Shown in pieces: positions 12,791 through 26,691 of a stretch of 64,000 nt of DNA. The DNA is from Antitrichia curtipendula (Eukaryota; Streptophyta; Bryopsida; Hypnales; Leucodontaceae). The translations under genes were made by a program, and so were the position numbers. The notes under the pieces are model-generated. The model did no database searches. It was not told the DNA's origin and saw only the letters and a program-made list of their open reading frames with translations. Location: NCBI GenBank assembly GCA_951230915.1, contig OX579633.1, forward strand, positions 1,426,001 to 1,490,000, given 5' to 3'. Each line of letters begins with the position of its first letter. Position 1 is the first letter of the stretch.

Positions 12791-13359
12791 TTTTTAGACT
12801 CATATGCTAGCATTGTTGTTTGGAACATCATTGCATTCATCTATTCATTTATTGTTCAATATATGAACATATAGTCCGTAAGGGGTTAAATATTCTATAT
12901 GAAAATTTAGTTAATTTTTGAAGCTGAATCTCAAACTAGTGCATTCAAACCAAAATATATGACTACTAGCAAAGATATAATTGATAGAGTCAAATTTAAA
13001 ACAATCTCTCCCTTATGAAAATTAAATAGATCATCAAATAGAAAATTATACTAAAAAATACTAGTCAATTTTTTTAAGCAATAGAATAACTCATAATATA
13101 AATAATAATAATAATAATAATAGAAAAATTCAAATATTTTTATATACCCATAGATCCTTGAGGAATAGTTTTTGAAAAATCCTAAAAATTAAATATAATT
13201 TGTAAGCTATCCCAATCATCTTCATTGAAAAAAAATTATTTATCAAACTATAAATGTTTAACGGAATATAATGTGGATGAAAATGAAAAGCCCCTTCACT
13301 CAAACATGGTTAATACTATAAAATAGATAATATTGATAATTCACAATGGACTCTTAACC

Positions 13360-14290
13360 TCTAAGGATCAAGCTGCGCTTTGGGGCATATAGAAATTTTG
13401 GGCAGGTACCTATTAGGGTACCTATGATTGGAGATTTACATATTTTAGGCTGAAATTTTAATAGAAGATGTGGACAAGGAATATCTTTCACATGCACTAA
13501 ATTTCATGACATTTGAAAACAGGAGTCAAAAGTTACAGCCTAATATGTTACTTTTTTTCCCGATTGGGCAGTCTAGGCAGATCAGAAAAAATCATTTTTT
13601 TCATAAATAAAAATTTGAAATTGATTTTCTAGAGTTATAATTACATGAAAAGCTTTGAATTATTCTATTTCAATAAATGAGTCAAAAGTAATGAGGAATT
13701 TTAGTTTGCAAGCGGTTATGGATTTTCTACTCTAAAATAAATTTTAAAGTCTTTTATCTTATTCAATTTTCAATATTTTTTGAAAAAAGTAAAAATTTAG
13801 GATGTATATTGTTTATTATAACATTCCAACCATTGGAGTTGACATTTTTCAATTCCTTAACAAAATTCTTAACAATTTAGTATTTTGAATCATTCTCTAC
13901 TTCTCTCCGCTTACTATTTTTTCCTATATGATGTACACTTCCAAATGATTTGAAAATTTTCAAGCATGTAGAAAACTTGCCTTGAAGAATGAATGCAAAG
14001 AAGCACCACCATTTTGGTCATTTTTTCATAGGAAAGTGAGCTTGTGAAGTGCAGCTGCCCTGTTTTTCACAGGGCCCAAAAAATGATTTCAATGAATTTG
14101 AATGCATATATCTTGCAATCCACACGGTGGAAATTTCTGAAATTTTTACCACATGTTTTCAAGTCAACATACTACAAGATCGTATGATTACATTTGTCAA
14201 AGAAGAGTTTTTTTTCAAATATTTGCTACTTGTACTAGATATGGCAGTTTTGGAGCGTTTGTGGTGAAAACATAGTCAAGGAACTTAAGG
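13360..14290. repeat. Dispersed repeat unit, best copy A
   Basis: This unit begins near 'aagctgcgctttgggg', contains 'gaagtgcagctgccc' and 'atcttgcaatccacacggtg', then 'ctacaagatcgtatgattac', and ends 'cttaaggagttaaat'. The same order occurs at 22080-23020. Parts recur at 30640-30740 ('acaagatcttatggttaat') and 50670-50935 ('atctttcaatccgtacggtg', 'acaagatcctacgatta', 'ttaggggttaag'). No protein-coding frame survives. Confidence 0.65.
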
Positions 14291-14499
14291 AGTTAAATCT
14301 TTGTTTGGATATATCTTTGGATGACATAATGCTATTATAGGACTTATTATCTTCTTCTAAATATGTGTTTGTTTTTTAGTGGTTCCAAATTTAAAATTGG
14401 TCATATATGGTGGGAAGGTGAGAGTGTTTAAATTTCAAAGGGGGTTATTTTTAAGGTGCATCCCATTTGAGTTTATAAACATGGCACTGTTGTAAGCTA

Positions 14500-15150
14500 C
14501 CACACACTTGCTCACTCACAATCCTTCACTGTCACCTACTTGCTTAAAACCATCAAGTAGATTCATCATCTATTTGCCTACAATCTTTCATCATTGTTTC
14601 TTTACTCATAATCTTTCACCATCAACCACTTGCTTACAAAGGTATATACCATCACCCAAGCTTGCTTACAATGCTTCATCTCTATCCATTTACTTGCATG
14701 TGACCATTATCTCAATCATCACCTACTTGCTCACAACTATTTAATATCTTGTACACACTTACAACTAACCATTTCCACCACGGTTCAATCCCGATCCTAT
14801 CACTCACTGCATTTCTATCTACTCATTGTACGTGACTGTCAATTTCAACACAATTGTTCACCAACCTCTACATGTATCTACTCACTTGTACATGACTGTT
14901 AGTTTAACGTAATTGCTCACCAACTTCCATCTCTATCTACTCACTTGTACGTAACTATCAAGGTTCAAACTAATTGCTCACCAACCTCCATCTCTATCTA
15001 TTCATATGTACATGACTGTTAGGCTCAACCTAACTACATACAAACCTCCATTTCTATCTACTCACTTATATGTGACTATTAATCTCAACTATTGTCTAAT
15101 TACTAACAACCATTTGCCATGTTGTACTCTCTAACAACTATTCATCCCTG
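14500..15150. repeat. Minisatellite-like array, about 60-bp period (block 1)
   Basis: The phrase 'ccatctctatctactcactt' with 'gtacatgactgt' and 'aattgctcaccaacct' recurs every 55-65 bases, in at least five degenerate units. The paralogous array at 23040-23700 has the same phrases. Open frames across it reflect the low stop content of the repeat, not a gene. Confidence 0.75.
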
Positions 15151-18100
15151 CCATGGCTCAATCCCAATCATTCTACAAATTGTTCTTAATATCTCCTTTG
15201 TTGTTGTGACGTTTTCTTTCTTCATATCAATTCCAAAGATTTTTTGATTGTGGTATGTTGAACATAACATTAAATTTGAAAAATTCACGTAATTGTTAAG
15301 ATTTTTATAAAAAAGATATGAATATTTTTTAAATGAGAATTTTTCAAACCAGTACAATCAATTGAAACTATTTGCTCAGAAAAAATTAATAAAGGAAAAT
15401 TTAAAACAAATTTTATTCTATGCGAGTTAAGTAGACCATCAAATAAAACAAGTAAACTCAAAAATATTGATTAAATAATATTTCAAAGCAATAAAAATGA
15501 CAATTTTGTCAATATATAACAATTAAAATATTTTTATTTACACAAGAATCTAAAAAATTAATTCTATGTAATTAATTTTTTTAATTTTTAATTTTTAATT
15601 TTGTTTCCAAAAAAACTTTTGTTGAAGAGAGAATATCAAAGTTTAAACCTCTTTGGATACCATACAAATGAATAGAAGAGAACCAAAACAAAATCAAAAG
15701 TTATATATCAAGTTACATAGACAATATTTAATTCCTATTTTCTTGTCTATAGTTTGACATGCACCTCAAAAAGCAAGAGGGCTTGAACAATCATCTAGTT
15801 TTTCATGTCCATCCATTTTTCATATACTTTCATGCATAATATATGCTACAAAAATTTAATAATTTAAATCCAAATTTAAGCTAATATTGTGTTTTTTGAA
15901 GTTAGTTTGGAGATTTTATGTAGTTTTTTATTTTATTTTTTATAATATTATAGTAGCTAATACAAAAATCAAGTCAAACTTTAGCAATAACTCATCAAAT
16001 ATTTAACCACTTTTAGGGACTACTTGTAGTTTTCAAATTCTTATTTTACCTTTTGGGATTTCAAAATTTGTTTATAAAAGATGTATTATAAAGTGCAATG
16101 TGCCTTTGGATCTTGAAGGAATAAACTTTTCAACCATCTTAATTCTTCTTGAATTTTATGTTAGTTGAATCATACTTCAATGGTGCAAATTCATTAAATT
16201 CTTATTTTATATAAATATCATATTGAAATCGTAGCGAGTCAAACAAATGTGTTAAAGCATGCCTCTTGGTAATTCAAAAAGTGACTTCAAAAAAGAGCTA
16301 CACAAATTCAACTATTAAATTTTTGATATAATTATATTAAGAGGTTTTCAATTACAAATCCTAGACAACCAAATTTTATTATAAAATTATCAATATTTAG
16401 GATGCAATTTATTATAGAATATTTAATAATTTTAGAAATTGAATAATATTTATAATAATGGTGATAAAAACTGAAAATCTAACTATACATTTGCAATTAA
16501 AAATTAAAAAATCTACAACTCTTTGTTTACAAATATTACCGAACTCATTTTCAAATTTATTGACTCTGGACCAAAGGAAACGAGGGTTTGCATCAACATA
16601 AGTTATTTTATAAGGAAGTTTGAGTACTTATCTTTATCAATAATCAATCTACTTTAAAGAATTAAAAATTAAAAGAGAAAAACATTGTCCTTACATCACC
16701 ATTCCATTTTCCTCGTTGCTCAATTCTATGGCTATTGGAATAAGCCCCTAGTAGCAAATATTTTTTTGTAATAATACAATTTTTTTCCAAAATTTCAAAC
16801 CAAAATCTTAGTCGAAGCATTCAAAGACTAATAATATTATACACACTATAAGCTTATTAAGATAATTCCAATTTAGTTATGAAACACTTGAAAAGATGAT
16901 TTATGTCCTCTAGATGATTTCACAAAGGCCTTTAGGGTGGAAAAAAACAATTTTTTTTTTGAAGGGAGTTGCTTGAATGCATATTTATTTAGTAAATGGA
17001 ATCAAATATTCTTTTATTGTCATTGTGATACATTTTGACTTTTTTTACATGAAAAGTGATTCATTGATCATTGTTTTTTGGCAAAGTCAAGCACTTCACT
17101 ACTTGATGGGAATTTGAACCATAAAATTGATCATTTTGGAATTCTACCCTGATGAAGCTAATGAAGTAGTTTCTATTCCAACTTGGAAATTTGAAAAATT
17201 CCTAAAATTGAATAATTTATTGTGATTTGAACTTTGGGCCAATTGACACAATCTTTTTATTTTTGAATTACAAAAATCTGAGACAAAAATATACTATAAA
17301 CGTTTTTACTCCATTATATTCTACACTACTCTATACCGTACCTATAGGGCAAGATTGGTGAAAAATAATTATTTTTAAAAAATTTGGAAAATAAATTAAA
17401 ATTTTTTTTTTTGCCAAATTTAGCAAGAATTAAATGACCAAGTTGTTGTAAGAAAAAAAAATTCTAATATAAGTCAAAACGTCCAAAGACCATCTACCAT
17501 CAAGTAAATTTCTCATGACAAACTAAAGGAAATTCTACATTGACACTTAGTGAGACTAGAGAATGGAGAGGTCATTTCTATAATTAAATCCATTATCCCT
17601 CATGAACCATCAAAGGATATGGAATAATTTGAAGATTGAGCTCTTACTAATCCTAACCATTTACATATCCCACATGGGTTGTTTTACCTCCTACCATCCA
17701 ATTTGTAAGAAAATTTTGTCTTCCTCAACTTCTCACACATCCAAGTAAGTGACTTTTGGATTAATTTCAATATAATGTCAAATTTCCAAAAATTAAACTA
17801 AATTTTGCCAAAGCTACTTTGGGAACTTTAATTAACTTTTTAGCATGAAAGTGCCAACCCTGCCCCTAATCTACGGTATACCAATGGAGAAATCTTCAAA
17901 TTTTGTAGAGCACATTTTGTATTTCATATAACTTCCCTTCACTCTTTTCTTCAAAAATTCACACTTAATTTTAAATTTCACAAAAAGGATCACTAAACTT
18001 TTTTCTATTCTCATGATTCCTACTATTTCATGTGTTTTCATTTCTAAAGAATCTATACCTTAAGTTAGGATGTTTGTTTTGTTTTGTTTTGTTTGTTATA

Positions 18101-18847
18101 GTCAAATCCCTAGAACCATGCATCCCCTAATTGCATTCTTGGTACCGTTGGAAAGCTCTCTACAAGGAGGGGTGCATGGGTTTTGTTTCATAACGTTTGA
18201 ACCTATGCTATGAAAGTTAATTGAATCTCAAAATTTTCATGAATTACAAAAATTAGAATTTTTTTCTTACGTTTTTAACTTTTGGCTGTGACAACAGCAC
18301 AAGAGACACTAGTACATATAAATAATCCATTCAAGAATAAAATGCCAAGTGCACAGATTTTGAAGTTCCTTTCAGTCCTTAGCCACATGATATGGAATAC
18401 CCACAAGTGAGATCTCTTGCTGCTCCATGGCTGCTTGGAAGAGCCATCACTCATCAGAGACTCATGGTTTTTAACTTAAATTATTATTCTCTGATTTCGT
18501 GGGAGTGGAGCCAAGCTTCAAAGTTAACAACTTCACATTCCCAGATGTTGCAGCAAATAGCTTAGCATGAATTTGTTTGGTCAGTCCAAGCACGCGCATC
18601 TCCTTGAGTTCTCCCAAAAATACTCAAATGAAAAACAAGCGTAACTAATTTGGGGCTTGAAAGCTGTTGCATGGTCTGTGTTTGTAGTTGGGTTCTCTCA
18701 AAAAAAACTAAAAAAACTGTTGTATGAGCATTCAAAACTATCAATCCTCGCACTGTACGTTAACTGCTCCAAACTTATTGTAAGTTCCAACAACCTTCTT
18801 CTTCAGGATACAAGGGAAAATAACTTATTACAATACCCCCTTAAACA

Positions 18848-18997
18848 TAAACTACACCCATTATGGACAAAATGGGAGCAAGTCCATTGTGGGTTGAATT
18901 TTAATGGTGGTGAACATTCAAGCTCTGAAATGTACACCACCATTAAAATTCAGCCCATAGGGGTCTCCGTCCCATTTTGTCCATAAGGGGTAGTTTA
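18848..18997. mobile_element. Short foldback or MITE-like hairpin, 150 bp
   Basis: The left arm ('taaactac' then 'ttatggacaaaatggga') is complementary to the right arm ('tcccattttgtccataa' then 'gtagttta'). The inner parts also pair: 'gaattttaatggtggtg' with 'caccaccattaaaattc'. The loop is about 25 bases around 'cattcaagctctgaaatgta'. It has no coding capacity. It could be a tiny inverted-repeat transposon or a source of small RNA. Confidence 0.75.
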
Positions 18998-21900
18998 CCT
19001 TATGCGCAGAATGACTTACTAGTGTAGTAGGATGTACTAAGGTAGAAGTATCAGTAGTCCATCATTTAAGCGATTTGGGAGTAAATGGTGAGGAGTATGA
19101 GGTGGTAGAAATTTTCCTCCATGTAAAAAGATAGGAAATATGGAGCCAAAAAAAAAATTCAGAATTTTAGAAATTCAGAAAAAAATGAAATTATTGTGAA
19201 TTTTGGAAGCCCCAAAGTGCACTGGTCTAGTAGCCAATGTCTAGAGCCTTCCAATTCCAATCATTCAAGAACTACTTTATCGCTCACTATTTTCTATTTT
19301 CTTGCTCACTACTTCAAGACATGTGTCATAACCTTATTAGTTCCAACCTTGACAAGGACAAAAAAACAAACATTCCAAGCTTGAGTTCCGATCTAAGGTT
19401 GGAAATAGCGCATCCAATAGGTTGGGTATTGGGCATGGTTGACAACTTGTGCCTCAACCTTAAAATGTGGGAATCAATTTCAGGGGTAGTGAGACAAGCA
19501 ATCAAAAACAACGGTACAATTGAAAAAAAATGATTTTTGACTTCAAAATTCTAAACATATTAGAGTTACTTGTAATAAAAGATTGTCCTTAGTTGTAACA
19601 GTGGTGTTAGAGGAAGGTTTAGCTAAGAATAGTACAAAAGAAAGACAACACCAAACTCCATTAGATCCTAGTTTGGGTACTCTCGAAGGAATTTTGTCTT
19701 GTGTTTTTCTCAAACTCTAGCTCCTCGTCTTGCACTGAATGCACTTTATGATTAGTTGTATAATTAATTAGAATACTTGAAATTTATATTAGTTAAGCCT
19801 TATAGTATTGTGGTGTTTTGAGGCCTATAACAACTTCAAAATACTTGTATCCAAGGCAAGGCTAATAAAATTCTTCATCTTTATTCTCTGACAAATCCAA
19901 ACGTAGGATTCTCTAATAATTTGTTCAAGTACATCCTCCCAAATTTTTCCCATCAATTGCAAGTTTAATGTGTATAACTTTTTTAAAGTTACTTTTTCAA
20001 GCCCTTCCCAAATGAAAAGTTTTGTATGCCACCATTTTTTTTAAAAGCACATATGTGAAGAACTTGTATAATTTATCCAATATACTGGAAAATGGTGGTT
20101 TGAGAATGCATGTTAAAAAAAAAGAACCAAAAAAGTTTTCAAATTCATCTTTAAAAAAATTATAAAATGGATGGAGGTATTGGATGAAAAACTAAACTAA
20201 ACTACTAATAGCTTTTATAAGAAATTAAGAAATCCAGTGTAAATCTCAATGGTAAAAATGTTATGGCGAGCAATATATATCCTACATTTTATTTTTATTT
20301 GAAAATTTTCAAAGTTGAGTTCAAAAAACAATTTTATATGATTTTCCTACCTTCATTGCATGCAAAATATAACTCTTTAGAATTTTCACCTCATTGTTTG
20401 GATTTCAATCTTTCAAATATTTTGAGTAGGTATCAATCTTTCAAATAAAATAAAATTAATTAATCTTTTTTTAGATATATTTTTAGTTGTCCAACATATA
20501 AAAAACTAATTATACCTTTTTGCAATTTTTATCATAATGTTGTGAACCAAAACTTCACATGTAGATAAGGATGATTAGCATCCATACCAAATTAGATGTA
20601 GCATTAGCATAATGCAAAATTATGAAGTCAATAGAGCTTGCTTGAGTTCTCATAAATTCCAAAGTAAATTCCTTGGTTATTTAGGAGTTAACATATTTTA
20701 GTAGGATGTAATGCTTGGGCTAAGCATTAAGACGCCAAAAATCCATAAACTTGAATCCACTTTGTAGAAGACATATATACCTTGTATTACCATGATCTCT
20801 TTTTAATGTGAAAAACATCAAGAAATATTCATTAATTCCTCACAACTTCTAAAAAGACTTGTTCTAAAACCAGTGGGACTCAAAACACCACAATACTATA
20901 AAATAGAAAGGGTGGAAAGAATGAAATGAAGATCAAAGTACAATTTTTATGGCCTAAGACTTGTGTTTTTTTGGCATTGCCTTCAATGAACAATTCAAGA
21001 TTTGAAGTACCATGACCTCAAGTACCTCCAAATTACTACTGTAAGTGTCAAATTGACAACTCTTTGCCATTCCTTCAACAATTATAGAAATTGAAGTTTT
21101 AAGGTCCAAACACTCAATAATTAATAGAAATGCATCCAAATTCACATGCACCAATCAATTACGATTTTTAATTTACACAAAAAATGTGTTTCTAAAAATT
21201 TAATTAGCGCATCTAAAAAGTCAAAAGTCAAACTACAATAGTTGATCAAAACTTTAGAAGCTATAATTTGGTTTTAAGGATAGTTTTCTTCGTTGTATTC
21301 TCTTGTCTTTGCATCAAATTTGCACGTGGTGGGTTTTTAAGGTTACAATCACAATTGTTGCTGTGATCACTTAATATGGTTTTTAGAAATACATGAGATA
21401 CAAAATAATTATTAGAATTGTGTACAATTAATTCATAAATTCAAAGTTAAGGTAGAGCTTATACAATCCTTTGTCATCTTATATTTTATTACAACTATTC
21501 ATTCCCACTAGAGTCCAATCTCAATCCTTAACAATCAACAAGTTGTTCTTATCCACTTTGTTACAATGGTGTTTTCTATGAATCCATCCATCCATCCAAA
21601 AATTCTTGAACCATTGTCATATCAAATATAACATTAAATTTGACATTTCATTTGACCTTTAAGCCAAAATCCCTTAAGCCAAAATCCTTTAAGCCAAAAT
21701 TGGATTTTCAAAATTGTAACAATGTTAATATATAAAATGCAACTTACGTAGGTGAGTAATTTATTGATGGATTTCTAACATAAGCTATAAAATAAGATCT
21801 ATAGATCATATATTTATACCCATATAGTTAGATATATTGTACGAGATAATTTTTTTCAATAAAACTTGAAAATTCTTCAAACATTGATTATAGACTGAAT

Positions 21901-22079
21901 ATATGTTATTTTCACACACAAAAAAGTTAAATTCAAAATATTTTTGGATGATATAATGCTATTATAGGACTTATTTTTTTCTACTAAATTTGTTTTTGTT
22001 TGTGGTTTCAAATTTAAAAATTGGTCATATATAGCGGGTGGATGGAAATGTTTAAATTTTCAGGGTGGTTTATTTGTAA

Positions 22080-23020
22080 CCCCTACAGGACCAAGCTGCG
22101 TGTTTGGCAACATAGAAATTTTGGACAGATGCATGTAACTAGAGATTTTCATATTTTTGGCCCAAATTTTAATAGAAGGTGTGGACAAGGAATATATTTC
22201 ATATGCACTAAATTTCAGGACATTTGGAAATATGAGTCAAAAGTTATGACCTAATATGTGGTTTGTTTATTAACTTGGGCCGTCTAGGACTCTAGGTAGA
22301 TCTAAAAAAATCACTTTTTTCAGAAATAAAAATTTGAATTATTATTTTTAGATTTATACATACATAGAAAGCTTTTTGAATCATTCCATTTTGATTAATG
22401 AATCAAAAGTTATGAGGTGTTTTAGTTTGCGGGCAATTTAGGATTCTCTACTCTAAAATAAACTTTGAAGTCCTTTATTTTACTCAATTTTCAATATTTT
22501 TGAAAATAAATAAAAACAAATGATGTAGATTATTTATTACAACATTGCAATCATTGGGATTCGAATTTTTCAACTCCATAAATAAATTGTTGACAATTTT
22601 GTGTTTTGAATCATTCTCTACATCTTTTTACTTATTATTTTTTTCCTATATGTTGTACGACTCCAAATGATCTGAAAATTTTCAAGCATGTAGCCAACTT
22701 GCCTTGAAGAATGAATATAAAGAATTACCACCATTTTGGACAATTTTTTCATACAAATGTGACCTTGTGAAGTGCAGCTGCCCGGTTATTTGCAGGCACC
22801 AAAAAAAGGGGTTTTTATCACTTCAAATGCTAATATCTTGCAATCTATATGGTGAAAATTTTTGAATTTTTTTCCACATCTTCTTGATCTAGTGTACTAC
22901 AAGATCCTATGATTACATGTGTCCAAAAATGATATTTTTCAAAAATTTGATACTTGTACTAAAAATGACAGTTTTGAGCATTTTTGGTGATAACATATTT
23001 AAAGAACTTGAGGGGTTAAA
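22080..23020. repeat. Dispersed repeat unit, best copy B
   Basis: Paralogue of 13360-14290: 'aagctgcgtgtttgg', 'atagaaattttggacag', 'gaagtgcagctgcccgg', 'atcttgcaatctatatggtg', 'actacaagatcctatgatta' and 'cttgaggggttaaaat' occur in the same order. It is non-coding. Confidence 0.65.
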
Positions 23021-23039
23021 ATGCACGCTCTTTGATTGT

Positions 23040-23700
23040 ACAAACATAGTGATGTTGTAAGCTACCACCCACTTGCTAGCTCGCAACCCTTCACCGTCAC
23101 CCATTTGCTTACAACCATCAAGTAAATTCATCATCTATTTGCCTACAATCCTTTATCATTGTCTCTTTATTCATAATCTTTCATCATCATTCAAGTTTGC
23201 TTACAATACTTCATCACTATCCACTCACTTGTACGTGACCATTATCTCAACCATCACCTACTTGCTCACAACTATTTAGTATCTTGTACACACTTACAAC
23301 TATTCATCTCCACCACGGTTCAATCCTGATCCTATCACTCACTGCATTTCTATCCACTCATTGTACGTGACTGTACATGACTGTCAGTTTTAATGTAATT
23401 CCTCCCCAACATCCATCTCTATCTATTCACTTGTACATGCATGTGACCGTCAATTTCAACCCAATTGCTTACAAACTTCCATCTCTATCTACTCATTTGT
23501 ACGTAATCATCACATTCAACCTAATTGCTCACCAACCTCCATCTCTATCTACTCTCTTCTACATGACCGTCAGATTCAAGATAATTGCTTACAAACTTCA
23601 ATCTATGTCTACTCACTTGTATGTGACTATCAATCTCAAGTATCATCTAATTTCTAACAACCATTTACCATCTTGTACTCTCTAACAACTATTCATCTCC
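23040..23700. repeat. Minisatellite-like array, about 60-bp period (block 2)
   Basis: Degenerate units with 'catctctatctactca', 'ttgtacatgac' and 'aattgctcaccaacctcc'. Paralogous to 14500-15150. Unit number and spacing differ slightly between the two arrays. Confidence 0.75.
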
Positions 23701-25059
23701 ACTATGGCCCAATCTTAATCTACAAACTGTTTTTAATATCTTCTTTGTTGTTGTGACATTTTCCACCTTTATATCAATCTAAAAGATCCTTTGATTGTGG
23801 GATGTTGAATATAACACAAAGTTAGAATATAATATGAAAAACCACTTGATTGATAAGATTTCTATAAGAAATTATGTTAAATTTGGAAAATGATAAATTT
23901 TTGGTTAATTTCTCAAATTCATATAGTGAATTGAAACTATTTACTAAGACGGAATTAATAAAGACAAATTTAAAACAAGTTTTCTTCTACTAGAATTATA
24001 AAGACCATTAAATTATTCAAATAAAGCATGTAAAATCAGAAATATTGATTAAATAATATTTGAAGGCAATAAAAATGATAAATAAATAAACATAGAATAG
24101 TTAAAATATTTTTATTTACACAAATTAGAGAACTAAGTTTAGTTTTTGGTTACAAATTTTGAGAGATATCCAAACTCCCTAGTTGAAAACAAAACTAATA
24201 TTAAAATAATAATTTTCAATTGTATAGTTGGATCTTATGAAAATTATTGTGCCTAAAACTACTCCTCAATTCCATGTTGTGTGAAAGTATTAAAAAATAA
24301 ATAAAATCCTGCTTGTAACTGGATGACCAAAAACATTTCTATAATTGTTATTTGATCCTCCAGGAGCTAAGATTAAGAGTCAAATAACAACAAAACATTT
24401 TGCCTCTAGCCATTCATTGTGAGAAACATTTTGACTTACTTAACTTTTTCATTCATATTTTTCATTTTTCATTTTGTTTTTAAAAGAGACCTTTCTTGAA
24501 GAGAGAAACAACAAAATCTAAGCCTCTTTGACTGCCACACCAATGAATAAAAGAGAACCAAAACAAAAGCAAAAGTCATAAAACAAATTTTTAAGGACAA
24601 CACTATTTTTGTGCTTTATTTTAAGACACACCTTGAAAAGCAAGACAATCCAACAATCATCTATTTTTTGACATCCATTCATTTCTTATATACTTTCATT
24701 CATTATACTACAAAAACTTAATAAATTTCGATCAAATTTTAACTAATTTTGCATTTCTTCAAGGTGGTTTGGAGATTTCATTCACATTTTCTTATTGTTT
24801 TTCCTAAATTATCATAGCATTCAATACAAAAATCAAGTGAAACTTTGGCAATAACTCACTAAATAGTTAAACACTTCTTAGGACTTACAACTTTCAGATT
24901 CTTATATTACTTTAAAGGGCTCCTAATTTTTTTTTATAGAAGGTATATAGAGTGCAATGTGCTGTCGGATCTTGAAGGGATACATTTTTCATCCATTCTT
25001 CTCCTTAATTTTTATGTTAGTTGAATCATATTTTGTATATAGTCAAACAACCACATTAG

Positions 25060-25341
25060 ATGTTTTTTGGGGGGTCTGGAGGGCCGTTTTAGGCCTCTTT
25101 CTGGCGTTGTTCACCCGGTAGTAAAAGAACGGCCGCTATTAGAATTTTTGTTTTGAAAAAAAAATGAAAAAATGAAAAAAGAAGATGAACAAAAGAAATT
25201 TATTTATTTTTTTGAATTCTTTTTATATGACGTGGCAGTCCCTTTGCCATATCATGCAGTTGCTATGGCGCAGTTCGAGGCGGTTCCAAAGTTTGAGAAC
25301 CTTGAGGAACTCGCAACCCTCCCAAGGGGTTGAAAAAACAT
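25060..25341. mobile_element. Candidate GC-rich MITE inserted in block 2 only
   Basis: A GC-rich stretch opens ATGTTTTTTGGGGGG and closes with AAAAAACAT, so the outermost 9 bases form an inverted repeat, with a second partial match (GGAGGG against CCCTCC) further in. The sequence on both sides ('ttagttgaatcata' before, 'cgtctcttgg' after) aligns with block 1 near 16150-16270, which has no such stretch. Length is close to that of the other MITE. No target duplication is obvious and no transposase frame is present. Confidence 0.5.
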
Positions 25342-26691
25342 ATAAGGCTTGTAAAAAAACGTCTCTTGGTACTTCAAAAAACACTCCAAGAAAAGCTACA
25401 CAAATTTAATTTTTAATTTTTTGATATAAGTATATTTAGAGGTTTTTAATTATAAGATATATATAATAATATTTTATTATAAAATTATCAATATTTAGGA
25501 TGAAATTAATTATAGAATTTTTTTTTTAATTTTTCAATTTGATTCAATTTGAAATATACTTATAATAATGACAATAACAATTAGAAATGTAACTATGCAT
25601 TTGGATTTTATAATTCAAAAATCTACAACACCTTGTTTACAAATATTACCATATTTGTTCTCAAGTTTGTTTGTTGACTCTAGACCAAAGGGGAGGACGG
25701 TTTGGAACTTTGGATCGACATAAGCTATTGGGAAGAAGTTTGAATAGCTACCTTTCTAAATAATCAAGCCACTTCAACGAATGAAAAATTGAAAAAAAAA
25801 AATTATCCTTTCATCACCATTTCATTTTTCTGTTGCACATTTCGAAGGGTACTAGGACAAAGCCTATTGTAGCATAGTTTTTTTTTATTATATAATACAT
25901 TTTTTTGCAAAACTTGAAATTAAAATCTTAGTCAAAGCATTTAAGGTCTAATAATGTTATGCATACTATATGCTTATTGACGATAATTCATATTTAGCCA
26001 TGAAACACTTGAGAGCAAAATTTATGTCCTTTAGATGATTTTAGAAATGCCTTAGGATGGAAAAAATAAAATTTTGCCCATTTGGAGGGAGAGTTGTTTG
26101 AATGCATATTCAACAAATGAAATTGATTATTCCCTCATTGTATTATGTTTTGACTTTTTTACATGAGAAGATGTTCAATCCATGGATTACCACGGATTTT
26201 ATTTTGGTAACGTTAGGTGCTTTACTATTGATGTGAATTTAAACCATAAAATTGTTTTGTTTAATTCTATCCTAATGAAACAAATAAAGCAGTTTCTATT
26301 CCAATTTGAAAATTTGAAAAATTTCTAAAATTGAATAATGTATTGCAATTTGAACTTGAGGCCTATAATTACTGTCTATAGATTTTCAAATTACTAAAAT
26401 ATACTAGAAATGTTTTTATTCCATTACATTCTACACTACTCCATATACTAGTAGAAAAATCTTCAAGTTTTTCTAGAGCATAATTATTTTGTATTTCATA
26501 TGACTTTCCATCACTCTTTCCTAACAAAAATTCACAAAAGTTTCAAATTTTTACACAAAAACACATTGAATTTCTTGTATTTTCATTCTTGCTATTTTAT
26601 ATGTTTTTATATATGAAGAATCTATACCTTATGTGTTCCCGATTTTGTTTTGTTTATTATGGTGAGATTTTCAAGCATGTGCATTCCGGAT

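Larger units (their letters stand above)
9610..18300. repeat. Segmental duplication, block 1
   Basis: Colinear anchors shared with block 2 (19040-27150) are: 9614-9965 with 19040-19400 (both 'cttgctcactact' and 'ttagttccaaccttga'); 11860-12300 with 21480-21900 ('caagttgttcttatc', 'tctatgaatccatcca'); 13360-14290 with 22080-23020 ('aagctgcg', 'gaagtgcagctgccc'); 14500-15240 with 23040-23820; and 16250-16380 with 25340-25470 ('aaaagctacacaaatt'). The last pair is 18118-18250 with 26670-27080 ('ttggtaccg', 'ggaaagctct'). Anchor spacing is about 8.5-9.6 kb. Divergence is high and no intact transposon gene is visible. Confidence 0.75.

Noticed and set aside
14508..14902. Open frames rich in Leu, Ser, Thr and Tyr in the minisatellite array.
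   Set aside because: The repeat unit itself lacks stops in some frames, and the paralogous array shows the same effect.
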